DNA of 64,000 bases. Source: Vitis vinifera. Taxonomy: Eukaryota > Streptophyta > Magnoliopsida > Vitales > Vitaceae. Each line of letters begins with the position of its first letter. Position 1 is the first letter of the stretch. The translations under genes were made by a program, and so were the position numbers. Shown piece after piece: positions 1 to 12,240 of this stretch. Location: the NCBI RefSeq assembly GCF_030704535.1, contig NC_081819.1, positions 19,068,001 through 19,132,000 on the forward strand. The letters run 5' to 3'. The notes beneath the pieces are model-generated. The model worked only from the letters and a program-made list of their open reading frames with translations, was not told the DNA's origin and made no database searches.

Positions 1-2
1 AA

Positions 3-1118
3 GCTTCTCGTCAGTGGTACTTCAAGTTTCATCAAATTATTGTCTCATATGGTTTTGAGGCAAATCTTATGGATGAATGTGTGTATCACAAATTCAGTGG
101 GAGTAAGTATATTTTCCTGGTTTTATATGTCGATGACATATTGCTAGCCACAAATGATATTGGCATATTGCACGACACCAAGAGATTTTTATCAAAACAT
201 TTTGAGATGAAAGATCTTGGTGATGCCTCTTTTGTCTTAGGAATCCAGATACACCGAGATCGTTCTAGGGGTATTTTAGGATTGTCACAAAGGACCTACA
301 TTGATAAAGTCCTCCAAAGGTATGGCATGCAAAATAGCAAACCAGGTGATACCCCTGTCGCTAAAGGAGACAAATTCAGTCTTAATCAATGCCCTAAAAA
401 TAATTTAGAAAGTCAAGAAATGCAAAAGATTCCTTACGCTTCGGCTGTGGGGAGTCTAATGTATGCTCAAGTATGTACACGTCCGGATATTGCATACATT
501 GTTGGCATGTTAAGCAGATATCTAAGTAACCCTGGAATGGATCATTGGAGAGCAGCCAAGAGGGTTATGAGATATTTACAGAGAACAAAAGAGTACATGC
601 TTACATATAGGAGATTGGATCAATTAGAGTTGATTGGGTATTCCGACTCCAACTTTGCTGGATGCCAAGACAGCAGAAGATCCACATCAGGCTATATTTA
701 TCTGTTGGCTGGTGGAGCAATTTCATGGAGGTCTGCCAAACAGACACTCGTAACTTCATCCACCATGGAAGCAGAGTTTGTAGCATGTTATGAGGCATCC
801 AATCAAGGAATATGGCTACGAAATTTTGTCACTGGGCTGCGTGTTCTGGATGGTATTGAAAGACCACTGAAGATATTTTGTGACAATAAATCAGCAGTTT
901 TATATTCCAATAACAACAGGAGTTCTACAAAATCAAAATATATTGATATCAAGTTCCTAGTTGTAAAAGAAAAAGTACAGAGTGGACAGATATCCATAGA
1001 GCATATTGGAACAAACTCCATGATAGCGGATCCGCTTACAAAGGGATTACCACCCAAGGTCTTTCATGAGCACATTGCTCATATGGGTGTTGTCTCATTT
1101 GAGGATATCCAAATTTAG
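3..1118 (+). CDS. Copia pol C-terminus (RT end plus RNase H), partial at window edge
   Basis: The reading frame is open from base 3 to a TAG at 1116-1118. It carries the end of a Ty1/Copia polyprotein: the reverse transcriptase active-site block [11 protein letters not shown] near the start, then RNase H with GYSDSN, TMEAEF and FCDNKSA. It differs at only about six of 349 residues from the C-terminus of the complete element at 29590-33714, so both belong to one family. The usual second Asp of the SDSD motif is Asn here, while the Asp of CDN is kept; the complete copy shows the reverse state. The gag, protease and integrase parts lie left of the window if they exist. Family assignment is firm. 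Whether the whole element is intact cannot be judged. Confidence 0.93.
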   Translation, partial: ASRQWYFKFHQIIVSYGFEANLMDECVYHKFSGSKYIFLVLYVDDILLATNDIGILHDTKRFLSKHFEMKDLGDASFVLGIQIHRDRSRGILGLSQRTYIDKVLQRYGMQNSKPGDTPVAKGDKFSLNQCPKNNLESQEMQKIPYASAVGSLMYAQVCTRPDIAYIVGMLSRYLSNPGMDHWRAAKRVMRYLQRTKEYMLTYRRLDQLELIGYSDSNFAGCQDSRRSTSGYIYLLAGGAISWRSAKQTLVTSSTMEAEFVACYEASNQGIWLRNFVTGLRVLDGIERPLKIFCDNKSAVLYSNNNRSSTKSKYIDIKFLVVKEKVQSGQISIEHIGTNSMIADPLTKGLPPKVFHEHIAHMGVVSFEDIQI

Positions 1119-1539
1119 TGGGAGTTTGTATTATTTATTGTATATTGCTCTATGTTATGTTTAGACTTTATCTATACATTTGGATTGTGTTCTGCAGAAA
1201 TAAAGTATTCATTTTATTGCACTCTGTTAAATTATGTTAAAGATTTGATCTCAGTAAAGTTAAGTTGGACCAGTTGGAAATAGGCATGAATAGATCACAT
1301 TGCATGTAATTTCCATGCTATGCACTCATGATTGATCTATGTCATTTAGCTGTGCAGATATATGTGACCATTGATTGGTCTAGTAACGATTGATGTAACA
1401 AAGGCCACCTTGATCCTATGTCAGTATAGTTAATGGACGAGATTGTTCGGATATACCCTAAGGACATGATAGCAAATTTTGAGCTCATAAGGTTAAGCAC
1501 ATTTATTTGATTACATATGCATGTGGCCCAGTGGGAGAT
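1119..1539 (+). other. Copia 3' untranslated segment with polypurine tract
   Basis: Non-coding stretch between the pol stop and the 3' LTR. It ends in the purine-rich AGTGGGAGAT directly before TGTTAG, the position expected of a polypurine tract that primes plus-strand synthesis. It matches, in reverse, 29169-29589 of the complete element. Confidence 0.8.
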
Positions 1540-2178
1540 TGTTAGATTAATTTTTGTAATTAATCTATAATTTGGGCCACACATGTAAATAATTAAAATG
1601 TGTGTGCTATCATTTAATTAAGCCTAAATATAGTGATCTAATTAATAATTGATTAATTGGCTTAAGGGTATAATTGTCATGAGATTATTGTGTAGATACC
1701 ATTAGACAATTATTATTTCTATGAGGGGCAGAAATATAATTGTGATAAAATTAAAACTGCCCTAGCAGTTTATAGATAGGGTTATGGTCCCCATTCTACG
1801 ACTACGCATTCCAATTTCTGAAAATCCTCTCAGAGAGAAATTGACACAGAATCTAGTGGCTAGAATTGGAAGACCATCTCAAAGGGTTTTTTTTCCTATA
1901 AGGTTTCTCCTTCAATGGATTCAGGTATGCTTCCGCTATTATTTTTCTACTCATTGTTTTTAATCAGGAGATTCCAGTGTATATATAAATTAGGGTATTC
2001 ACCTTGTTAAATATTTCAGTACATATGTAGTTAGGGTATTCACCCTATTAAATATTCCAGTACATGTGTAGTTAGGGTATTCACCCAGTTAACTATTCCA
2101 GTATATATGAAATCAGGGTATTCATATTTGGTTGATTTTAACAAGACTATTCCAGTATATATGAAATCAGGGTATTCT
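1540..2178 (+). repeat. Copia 3' LTR, truncated at its outer end
   Basis: Starts TGTTAGATTAA as in the LTRs of the complete element. It runs in parallel with them to GGGTATTC near 2176, after which the last 20 or so bases (ending ACTAACA in the full LTR) are missing or diverged. It holds about five direct repeats of roughly 41 bp with the core ATTCCAGTA...GGGTATTC; the complete element has six. With the outer end lost, no target-site duplication can be read. Confidence 0.85.
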
Positions 2179-2354
2179 TCTTTATTGGATGGTCGTTACA
2201 TTATTGGCCTCATTTAGGTGTATCATGGCCACTGTTTCGTGTATCAATCTTGAAAATCTTATGTATTAATATTAAAATCATTCAAAGCAATCACTCTAGT
2301 GAATGAAGATTAGGTAATCCCCATTTAAGATTCTGATCATTTGAAAATTTTAAT

Positions 2355-2890
2355 GCTATGCTTGATTTTAAGAAAATACTAGAAAAATGTTAAGAAAAAT
2401 ATTTTTTTATATTTAATTTTATTATAAAAAATATAAAAGAAAAATAAAATATAATTAAAATTAATTACAAATCTATATATTTTCAAAATAAGTTATTTTT
2501 ATTCACACCTTTTAAAGTTTTTTTTAATTATTTTTATACTTTCAATTTTTATTAGTTAGCACCTATTGATGCATTTCTTTAATAAAATTTATTTTTTAAA
2601 AAGATTTTAGGCACTTGTGTTCGATCATTCTCTGAAAAATAAATTTTATAAATAAAATATATTTATAGGGTGTTATCTAATGAAATTAGAAAATAATAAT
2701 AATTAAATATATTTACACAAAACCCTAGGTAATATTTGAAGTGAATTGTAAAAATGATATATTAATTTCACATCAATTTTTATTTTCCCTTCACTCTTTT
2801 CCCAATTTTTTTCCATTTTAATTTTCTTGCATTTTTTTCTCAAATTTTATAATAACCAAACAAAGAATAATAGAATAAGTATTAATTTTT
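2355..2890. repeat. AT-rich dispersed repeat, copy 1
   Basis: An AT-rich block containing AAATATAATTAAAATTAATTA, and a pyrimidine-rich tail followed by a run resembling 'ATTTTATAATAACCAAACA'. The same order of words recurs at 16800-17290, 23940-24300 and 25380-25860. It is probably an old non-autonomous transposon family, but I could not fix its termini. No coding potential seen. Between 2179 and 2355 I see nothing recognisable. Confidence 0.4.
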
Positions 2891-3384
2891 TTCTTGTTGG
2901 GTCTTGTGCCTTGTGAGTGAAATGACCATGATGATCTCAAGCTTAATTAAATCCAAGTTTAGTGCATAATAATAACTAATAATAGAATCCTTTAAATTCA
3001 AGTTTAGAGCCCACTAGAGCCATTTTATATGTTGGACAAGTGATTTGTTATAAGATCATACTCCAACAATCCACCAAACACTAAGGCAAAAGACTCTAAA
3101 ATCCAATCACAAAATCATATTATCAATATAATCAATATTTGGATCATTAACTAATAGAGCTTATTTATATCAAAATTTAAAGCCCCTATCATTCAAATGT
3201 CACATTTTTTCACAAACCATGTTTTAGTACCTAAATATCAATATTTTAAAAAAAATGCTAAGAAATTAGGGTTTTCGATTGGACATACTTTTTATTTTTT
3301 TATTTTTTTTTAAATTATAATAATTCTAACATAAAATGCAATCATTATTAGCGACTTATCTTTTTTTAAAATTAAGATATTAAA
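2891..3384. other. AT-rich intergenic, nothing recognised
   Basis: No open frame of note, no structured repeat and no RNA gene seen. Confidence 0.5.
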
Positions 3385-3905
3385 TTTTTTTTTGGAAAAA
3401 GTGTATTTCCACAAACTCATGTAAAGATAATCACAAAATAGGAACCGTTTAAAAATAATTCAATTTCATGTAATTATTGGTTGAAGGTAACACCTACTAG
3501 TATTCTTATATCATTAAAAGATGATATTTAATAGTCAAATGTAGTACATTTGATTAAAAAGTGCATGAAATACTAACTCACCGATCAAAAATAACATTTA
3601 TAATGATCATTATATCATTAAATGATAGTACCTAAATAGTTAAAAGTAGTACATTTGATCAAAAAGTGTATGAAATGTTAACTCATCGATCAAAGGTAAC
3701 ACCTATAATGATCCTTATACCATTAAAAGGTAATACCTAAATAATCAAAAATAGTATATTTGATAAAATAATGCATGAAATATGAATTATTTTTATATAA
3801 TTGTTCAAATTTTGTATTTTATAAACTTGGGTTCATATTTTGTGGTTTTTTTTTTTTTCATGAGTATATGAGAACAAACTTTTTCCAAAAAAAAAAAAAA
3901 TTTAT
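3385..3905. mobile_element. MITE-like element with long inverted arms and an internal minisatellite
   Basis: The left arm (from TTTGGAAAAAGT at 3391) and right arm (ending ACTTTTTCCAAA near 3896) are imperfect inverted repeats of about 80-110 bp. Matched words on opposite strands include CACAAAATA, AAAAATAATTCA and TTTCATG. Between the arms lie about three tandem units of roughly 110 bp (3486-3592, 3593-3704, 3705-3790), each with a form of GTAACACCTA, TAGTACATTTGAT and GTGCATGAAAT. It is non-coding. Superfamily and target-site duplication are unclear because the ends sit in A/T runs. Confidence 0.55.
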
Positions 3906-4631
3906 TTCAAAATTTTAAATTTTTAAAAATTTTAAAATAATTTTTTTATTAAGAACATAAGGTGAATGTATATTTTACAACAGCTACATGTCATTAATTA
4001 TGAATTATTTTTTTTAGCAGTTGTAGAATGAAAAAACAAGTCTAAAAATAGGATTAATATTCACCAAAAATTAAATTTATTGGCATATATGTGTGACACC
4101 TTTATCATTTTCTAGAAAAGGTTTAAATTTATCCTTTTTTTTAATTATTTTATGACAAAAATGTCTAAAACTATCGTCTTTCATACATTGAACACCTTGG
4201 ATAAACCAAAATATAAGTTCTCCTACGTATACGGAATGAATGATATCATTAGTAGTTGACTACTTTAAGGTATTGGATATTAGGATAAGAACTTTGATAA
4301 AAAGAAAATTATGATTGAAGGTTAAGAATTTTTTTGGGGAAATGATTCATGGTTATCTTAGAATTATCATTATCATTATTATATGATTATATACATTCAT
4401 TTTTTTGGTTGTCATTGTGTTAATTCCTTAATTTATGACATAAATGTGTCGCACTACTTTAATTCAACATTGATAAAATTGTTTTCAATCAATAACACAA
4501 CATCAAAATTTTGGTTGCCAACAACCTTTGGATCAACAAAATTAGAACAATTTCATTTACGTATCATCAAGTTAACCTCGTAATTAATAAAAAATTTAGG
4601 ACTTTTGACCCTTATTTGATATATGTTTGGT
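3906..4631. other. AT-rich intergenic, nothing recognised
   Basis: The only open frame here is about 66 codons and low-complexity; it has no family resemblance. No repeats with clear ends. Confidence 0.5.
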
Positions 4632-5268
4632 AGGGGTGAAATTTGAACGGGTTGATCCGACCCAACTCAAACCCAACTCGATGTTTGAACAAGTTTAGAC
4701 AATCATTTTAAATATTTAAATTGAGCTTGAGTTAGGTCTTTTAAATTCGAACTTAATTTGGGTTGGGCTCAGACTAAGGTTCGAACAACCCAAGTCTAAC
4801 CCATACCCGATTTAATGTTTCTTATAACATATATAATGCATATTGTCCTATAAAATAATACTATTTTTAAGAAAAATATCAAATTATATTATATAATATA
4901 TTTTCATTCTTTTAGAAAATACATAAATTTATATTTATTCTTTTATTGTTATTTTGAAATTTTATCTTCTTTACTATTTAAAAATTCATATAAATACATT
5001 AAAAGAATATTATAAAATGATTTTTGAATTATGCAATCCAATCAATTCAAACTAACCCGACAACCCGATCAACTTGAGTCTAATTTAAACAATCGAAATT
5101 ACAACCCAAACTCAACTCATGCTTAGAATAATAAGATTGAGTTAGGCTTGAGTTAAGTACCTCAAGTTAGGATTCAGGTTAGGTTGAATTTGAATTAATT
5201 ATTTTTTTAATTTAAATTGAGCTCAAGTTAATTATCTAACTTAACCAACCCATCCAAATTACAGCTTT
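4632..5268. mobile_element. hAT-type MITE-like element, copy 1
   Basis: The left end AGGGGTGAAATTTGAACGGG and right end CCCATCCAAATTACAGCTTT are imperfect terminal inverted repeats. The interior repeats CCGACCCAAC and GGGTTG words, a composition typical of plant hAT-derived MITEs that begin with AGGGGTG. Flanks share TTTGGT, but I cannot call a clean 8-bp target duplication. A diverged second copy lies at 9318-9713. Superfamily assignment is inference. Confidence 0.5.
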
Positions 5269-6704
5269 GATATTTGGTGTTGGCATTATGATATATAGGT
5301 TTTAACTTAAATATATCCAACTCGAGGATGGGGTTGATGTGTGCAAGTTGTGAACGGGTTAATGTCGAACTTGGGTTAAAAAAATAACAACTCAAAGACA
5401 TTAGGGTTCATGGGTTAAAGGTGAGCGCAACCCATTAAAACTCAAACCTACATATAATTATTTATTTAAATATGAAAAATATAAAAAGGATAACAAATCA
5501 ACTCTCATCTTTATCATTTTTTTATTAAGGTAATAAAATTATCATTTTTTATTTAATTACTAAATATTGGATGTTGCAACTTGAGTTTTGTCATTTCTAT
5601 TATTAACATATTTTAAAATATTGCAACTTGCGTTTAGACTTATCAACTATATACATTAAACTAATAAAGGGCAATATATTTTATATATTTGAGACATATT
5701 TAGTTTTTTAAATTTTATTTTATAATATGATTTATATTTTTTAGTTTTAAATTAAATAATTTATTTATTAAAAGATTCTATCATTAACTTTTTGTCTTGA
5801 TAATCCATGGAACATGTGGAAACATGTAGGACCTCAAGTTGTCTACAAAAGTTATCTTGATTATCCATGGAATACGTGGAAACATGTAGGAATTCAAGTT
5901 GTCTATGAGCTTAGTGCAAGCCGAGAATTCCCAATCCAAAGTTGGACATCTAGTAGATAAGTTCGATACATGGTGGTTTTCAAACCTACCAATCTGCCTA
6001 ACTTATAAATTTCGATATTTGTTTCTTGTTATATCCATGCATCAACTATTGTTCTTAAAAATTGTGAAATGTGATTTAATTTAATTTTTAATTTTTTTAA
6101 GACATCGACTTGTTTATATTTTTATAGAAAAATTCAAACAACTAATCTTAAATAATTCTATAAAAAATAAAAAATATTTATAACCTAAAGAAACAAATCG
6201 AAGGGTCTATTCAAAGTGTATAACATCGGTCAGCCATGAAAATTAATTTGGTCTTCATAAGTAGATAATTGGTGGACATAATCTTGCATGAGATAATCAC
6301 TAGGCATCCAACCAATGACACCCTCAATTAATTTAGTTGACACAATTTATTATCCTATTAATCATAAAAGATTCCTCACCAAATCACTTAATGAAGTCTA
6401 GAAGGTAAAAAACATAGCTGGTAAGATGCATATCTTCATCATTAATAGCCATAAATATACAAGGAAAATTCTCTATCCATGATGTTTTTCACCTTTGGTA
6501 TGAGGATACTGTGTGTTCTTGTCATCTCCAATCCAACCTTCCCAAAAAAGACAAAGAAAAAAAGCAGATGATAGTGGAGGATGGAAAAGATGGTGATCAT
6601 GACCTTCCAACAAAAAAGATTTGTTGTGCAATTTGCATATTATATTCTTCAATTGTGAACCCAAAAAGTTTCTGCTTGCATTTACTATAAGGGTGGGTCA
6701 CCAA
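5269..6704. other. AT-rich intergenic with a short tandem duplication
   Basis: Contains scattered GGGTT/CAACCC words at 5310-5450, possibly another worn copy of the preceding element. A two-copy tandem duplication of about 60 bp lies at 5795-5850 and 5855-5910 (core ATCCATGGAA...CGTGGAAACATGTAGGA). No gene is supported; short frames have no family match. Confidence 0.5.
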
Positions 6705-7420
6705 GGGTCTATTTATTAACTATTTTAAAAAATAGTTTTTTATTTTTAAGAAAAAAAAACATTTTTTATAACTAGAAAATAGAAAATAGAAAATAGTTTT
6801 TACTCTTAAAAATAAAAAATGGATTATTTTAAACATAAGAAGACGGATATGAAGAATAATTGAAAAATAAAACATCATATACAAATTACTTAAAAAAAAA
6901 GAAAATATTTTGAACAAAAACAGTTCTTTTAGAACAGTTTTTGACAATGTTATTAAATAGAACCTAAAATGCACATATCATAGTTATTTATGGAATGAGA
7001 CATATTCCAAAACAATTGAAAAATAAAACATTACATATAAATTTATTTAAAAACATAAAAATAAAATAAAATATTTTTGAACCTGAAATGCGCGTATCAT
7101 ACTATATATATTTTATTGAATAAGATATAAAGTATGTTTGACAGTGATTTTCATAAGTATTTTTAGTATTTCTAATATTTAAAAAATAAAAATTTTTAAG
7201 TGTTAGAAATACCAAAAATATTTTTTCAGAATCACCATCAAATGTACTCATATTTCAGAACAATTAAAAAAATAAAACAATAGATATAAATTCATTTTAA
7301 AATATATATATATATATTTGAAAAAACAGTTTTAAAAAATGTTCTCAAATAGAGCATATATTTATTTATAGAATGAGATATATTCTCTACAACTAAAAAA
7401 TTTTAAAATTTTAAAAAAAA
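6705..7420. repeat. Degenerate dispersed repeat (AAATAGTTTT family)
   Basis: Low-complexity DNA built from words such as AAAATAGTTTTT, GAAGAATAATTGAAAAATAA, CATATACAAATTA and GTTCTCAAATAGA, which recur at 21475-21650 and 39830-40700. It reads as overlapping remnants of a small inverted-repeat element. Ends are not definable by eye. Confidence 0.35.
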
Positions 7421-8039
7421 AAGAAAAAGGAAAACTTTTGGTAGCTAAAAGCTAAACTCTATGATCAATTGTGATGATGAGTTATAACTGTTCAATGAGG
7501 TTTACATTCCAAACTCTCCTAACCCACCCATCAAAAAACCCCAATCAAAGGAAGGAATATCCTTTTTCCTTTGTGGAAAAAAAAAAAAAGGCTGTCTTTC
7601 AACCCTTTTCTAAAGATTATTTGTGATCAAGAAGCTGTTAATCCATGGAGTAAGAAACAAGCTATTTTTCCATTTAAGGGAAGTTAATTATGATAACGTG
7701 AATAAGTGTTTGTTGTTTTTGCTCCTAACTGAAATATAAACATTCATGCAACTCAAAAAATTTTCAAAATAGTTTCATAATTGGAAAAATTTATTTCATT
7801 AAAATAATTTTTTGAGAATTTATTGTAAAAATAAGTTATTTTTTAAAATAAATTTGAAGTATTTTCCATTTTTTATATGATATTTTAAATAATAATTGAA
7901 AATATGAAAATTGTTTTGACAAATTTTTGTTATATTAAATTTATGGAAAATAAGCGAAGAAAATTATTTTATTTTTAAGTTTCCAAATAAAAATTTATTT
8001 TTGAAAACAAGTGTGAATTATTTTCAAAAATAGTTTTTT
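7421..8039. other. AT-rich intergenic, nothing recognised
   Basis: No gene, RNA or structured repeat seen. Confidence 0.45.
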
Positions 8040-8545
8040 TTTCCTAATTTGACATGCCGATCTGAGTATGGAATTAGTATAATCCTGCAACCAAACACTG
8101 TCCCTTGGGATTGTTGGTGGTGGATCACGTTCTGTGGTGCGCGTGGGATGGGTTGTTTACTGGCGACTATGAAAGCATAAGGGTGGGCAAAGCTTGTTTC
8201 TGCCAACGATATCAGCTTCGGTCAGTGTGCTCGGAAAATGAGGATTTGTTATTCTGCTTCGCTGTCCACGACTCTTCTCTGCACTAGATGTCGTGGCTGT
8301 TTCCAATTGATCAATGTCATGTTTGAACTGCTTCACTTGAATAACGGTTTTGGCTATAGGCCAATAAGAGGTAGCCATGTCATGCATGAAGTTAGAGTCA
8401 ACCTTTTAGTGTGGGGGAGATTGCACTTGATTTTGATTGGTCCCTTGCGATTTTGTTGCAGATATCGAGATCAACGTTGATACATACCATGAAATTGCCC
8501 AATTGGAAACAGCCACGACATCTACTGAAGCAGTTCATTTTTTAT
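8040..8545. other. GC-richer island with 25-bp inverted repeat and coding-like text
   Basis: About 500 bp of near-balanced composition in very AT-rich DNA. A perfect 25-bp inverted repeat (8285-8309 and 8500-8524, TAGATGTCGTGGCTGTTTCC plus five bases) is separated by 190 bp. Translated outward, each arm gives the same peptide core QLETATTS. The plus arm is preceded by TTTTGTTGCAG, which resembles a splice acceptor. It may be an inverted duplication of a gene-fragment exon or part of an unrecognised element. I do not recognise the protein and see no long frame. Confidence 0.4.
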
Positions 8546-9317
8546 TTTTTATTTTTTAAAATTCATTTATATCATTTATATAACCCCTTTTAAAAAAAAA
8601 AATGCCCAATTAAAATTTCGTTTTTAAAAATAGAACCTTTGAAGAAAAAAGGGTTGATCTTGTGGAAAATTCTAGAATGTTTAAAAAAAATTATATTGAT
8701 AATTTGTAGTTTTCAATCATTTTAATCAATTTCTATTTTTTAAAAAACTAATAAAAATAAATGCAAAATTCAAGAGATCAAAAGAGACTCACCCCATGAT
8801 GGTGAAAATCCATACTTTCCAATTATTTGACAATTTTTTAAATTTTTTAGTAAAAACTAAAAACAAAAATAGAATGAAAAAGAATATTTTTTTAAAAAAA
8901 AACTTATTTTATTTTTTAAACCCAGAGAAGCAACATGCATGTCTTTTATAATCACAATTTTCCAAATCAACAAGGATGATTGTCTCTTCCCTACCAAGTC
9001 TTCAAAGTCAAAATCTAATTTAGTGTTTTTTTAAACTTTAATCTTTAATAATATTAAATATTAGGTTGTTTGTTTTTGTATTATTTTATTTCTATTGAGC
9101 ATTAAAAAGTAAAAAAAAAAAAGCTAATATGTTTTTTTTTATAGAAAAAACTAAATACTTTGGTTTTATATATTCAATAAAAAATTTATAATAAGTCATA
9201 CAAAAAGTAAAAAAATAAACGATTTAAAGTCTAAAAGCAAATTGTTTTTAGTAAAAAGCTAAAATAAACAAACACCTTCTAAATAAATTTAATATTCACA
9301 AATCATATGCAATCACT
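8546..9317. other. AT-rich intergenic, nothing recognised
   Basis: No gene or definable repeat seen. Confidence 0.45.
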
Positions 9318-9713
9318 CCGTTCAAGTCAAGGTTCAAATAATTAGAATTTTTTCAACCCAAACTTAATTTGAGGTGAGTTTGAGACAATATTCAAATAAC
9401 ACAAGTCTAATACAAACCGTAATTTAATATTTTTGAAATATCTATAGTTTATATTATCTTATACAATAAAATTAAGGAAAATATTATCTCACTTACTATT
9501 TTAATTGTGGTATAAATGGGTGAATTTTGAATCATATAGTTTGACCAATCTTACTTTAATCCAATCAATCTTAGCTTGAAAAAAAACGCAAGTATATTAA
9601 AATTGGATTGAATACCTCAAAGATTAGGTTGGATTGAACTCAAATGAATTATTTTTTAATTTCAATTAAGCTCATATTAGTTACTAAATTGACCTAACCC
9701 ACTCAAGTTATAG
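9318..9713. mobile_element. hAT-type MITE-like element, copy 2 (diverged)
   Basis: Follows copy 1 (4632-5268) in word order: CAACCCAAACTTAATTTGAG, then ACACAAGTCTAAT, then AACTCAAATGAATTA, and finally CTAACCCACTCAAGTTATAG. The GGGTTG words have mostly decayed to AT. It is shorter than copy 1, probably through an internal deletion. Confidence 0.4.
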
Positions 9714-10599
9714 TCGTCTTCACACTTCTGAAGAAAAAAAAAACCTCAAATTTATAAAATTTAAACTTAATATGTTCAACTCAAAATAATTAGGATTTCA
9801 TATACTCTTTGATCAAAAGTGGTACGATGCACTATCTTTACAAAAACAAATCAAAATGAGAAACTTGAATTTACAAAATTCAAACTTAATACATTCAATT
9901 CAAAATAATTAGGATTTTTAATACATATATAAAATACATAAATCTAAGATTTTTTTCCCCATAATTTCTTTCAAAAGGGGATTGAATTTGAATGGTTTGA
10001 TAATTGAACAAATTTATTTTTGTACTTTTATGCATGTAAAATAATTAGTAAAACATGCTATCACCTTAAATTTTCTCTTTTTTAATTAATTTTAAGGTTT
10101 AATATATTGAAGTCCCTTAAATTTTACCTTTCTATCAAAATTTGGCCATTTAATTTGTACGATATTTAACCCCTCAACTATGTAAGCAACTTATAACTGC
10201 TTCATTTACTTGTCATTTATTTAACTAGAGAAAATAAAACACTCACTTTAATTTAATTGCTTTATTGTAATTTCTTAATTTATAATTTTATATAAAGTAT
10301 ATTGTTGAAATAGTTGAATCAAATATTCACATTAGTGAATTAGGTCACATATGGAATGCTATAATAGAGAATGTGAATGGGCATAAAAACAAAAAATTTC
10401 GTTACTATGGAAACCAAATCTTAGTCTAAATGAGATTTTTATTTTTTTATTATTTTTTTATATGATATATATTGTGATTTATCTCCTATTTATATTCTAT
10501 TCCTATATACCAAACATACTGAAGATGATGTTAAATGTAATTAAAATGATAAATACGTTTAATTTATATTACATTTATTAGTGTTTCTACTTGACGTGC
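9714..10599. other. AT-rich intergenic with a two-copy tandem duplication
   Basis: Two copies of about 60 bp, at 9745-9803 and 9862-9922, share TTCAACTCAAAATAATTAGG or close variants. The period is about 117 bp. No gene seen. Confidence 0.5.
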
Positions 10600-11400
10600 T
10601 TTTAAAGAGCGTTTGACCGTATTTCTATTTGATGTACTTTTAGAGTGCATTTGACCATGCTTCTTTAAAGTATTTTTAGTGGAAGAGTTTTTTTTGAAAG
10701 TGTTTTTATAAGAAAACATTACAAGTAATTTTTCAACAGAAGTGATTTTTCAAAATTTTAAAAGTGTTTTCTAAAATTTACCAAACTCCTTTTTTTTTTT
10801 TCAAATATATATTTTAAATTAAAAGTATTTTCTAAAATCATTACCAAATAGGTTCTTAATAGAAGTGTTTTAAAGTGTTTTTAGAAGAATCGTATATTAA
10901 GTATTTATCTAAAAAACACCATAAGAGTATATTTTGCGAGTGTTTTTATTCGAAGCATTTTCTCAAAAAATGTTTTTAGAAGAATCATTTATAAATTATT
11001 TCTCTGAAAAATACTACAAGTGATTTTTTAATATTACAAGTAATTTTTCAAAATTTTAAAAAAAATTCCTAAAGTTTTTCAAACACTTAGAATGTGATTG
11101 ATAGTGATTTTAAAAAATGTTTCTAACCTTTATAATATTTGAAAAAAAAATTCAAATGTTAAAAAAACTAAAAACACTTCTTAGAATCACTACTAAACAC
11201 ACTTTTAATGTTTTTTCAAAAACATATTTAGGTCAAAAACGCTTTCTAAAATCACTGTTAAATGGACTTTTAAGCGATTTTTTATATTTTTAAAAAGTAT
11301 TTTCTAAATCTTATAAATATCTATTTTTTTTTCAAAAATATTGTTTAAATAAAAAACACTTTCTAAAATCATTATCAAGCTAAGCTTAATTTCTCTATTA
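10600..11400. repeat. Degenerate dispersed repeat (AAGTGTTTTTAGAAGAATC family)
   Basis: Many overlapping variants of GTGTTTTTAGAAGAATCA, ACTACAAGTGATTTTT and AAAGTGTTTTCTAAAAT. The same text recurs at 16450-16650 and, more loosely, 56880-57300. It is likely a pile-up of small non-autonomous DNA elements. Boundaries unclear. Confidence 0.4.
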
Positions 11401-12240
11401 AGAAAAATCAAGAATAAAAATTTTACCATCCAAAATAAGTATATTAGGTGGTGACATACCACTATCTTAAAGATTTTATCATAATCTTTTTAAGGCCATT
11501 TTAATTTTTGAAATGGAGTTTCCCTTATATTATTGCATCATCTTTAATTCTTGAATTTTGTTTCTCATAATTTATTTACAATATCTTAAATAATTTTCAT
11601 AACAAGTGGGCTTCATCCATTACTATGTCGAAGAACAAATTAAATCTAAATGACATGAAATTAAATGAAATGAAAAAATACAAATTTGCACTGTTACAGC
11701 TAATATTAATAAATTTGTATTACGTTAACATGAAGAAAAACAGCTACCATTCCCTTGATTACCCCCAAATGACAGCTCAGCACATACACAAAAAATGACC
11801 AAATTTTTACAAATTCATAAATAGCAAAAAATATCAAGAAATTTAAAAAAAACTAAAAATAATTAATAATTTAGAGGTAAATTTAGTATATAATTGTCTC
11901 CGAAAATAGTAAATTACTTGTATCAGAAGTAAAAATCAGCTAATATTTTTATGTGCCCTTGGTAAGGGCACAAAGCCCGCTCGAAATGGACACCCGCCCT
12001 GTAAATTGGGACACTGATGTGTGTTGTCAGACTTGTTAACTCGCTCACGAGACAGAGCGTAGGCGCGTGCTCGCCACGCTCTTGGTGTCCTTTTCTTCGT
12101 TTATAAATCTCGAAGAGTTCACTCGTCACCCCCGTTTTTATTTTTTTCTCTTTCTCTCTCTGCTTTTATCACATACAGACAGGGTGCAGGGATTTCTAAG
12201 ACGAAACGAAATCTCTGTTTCCCTCTGTGTTTGGGCTTCA
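11401..12240 (+). promoter_or_regulatory. Upstream region and 5' leader of the PMT15-like gene
   Basis: Base composition shifts from very AT-rich to balanced at about 11940, marking entry into the promoter and leader. A pyrimidine-rich stretch (TCTCTTTCTCTCTCTGC around 12147-12163) lies about 80 bp before the ATG, a common plant leader feature. I see no clear TATA box, so the transcription start is not placed. Confidence 0.4.

Noticed and set aside
3486..3790. CRISPR-like array of spaced repeats
   Set aside because: Three imperfect contiguous units without unique spacers, in a plant MITE-like element; no cas genes.
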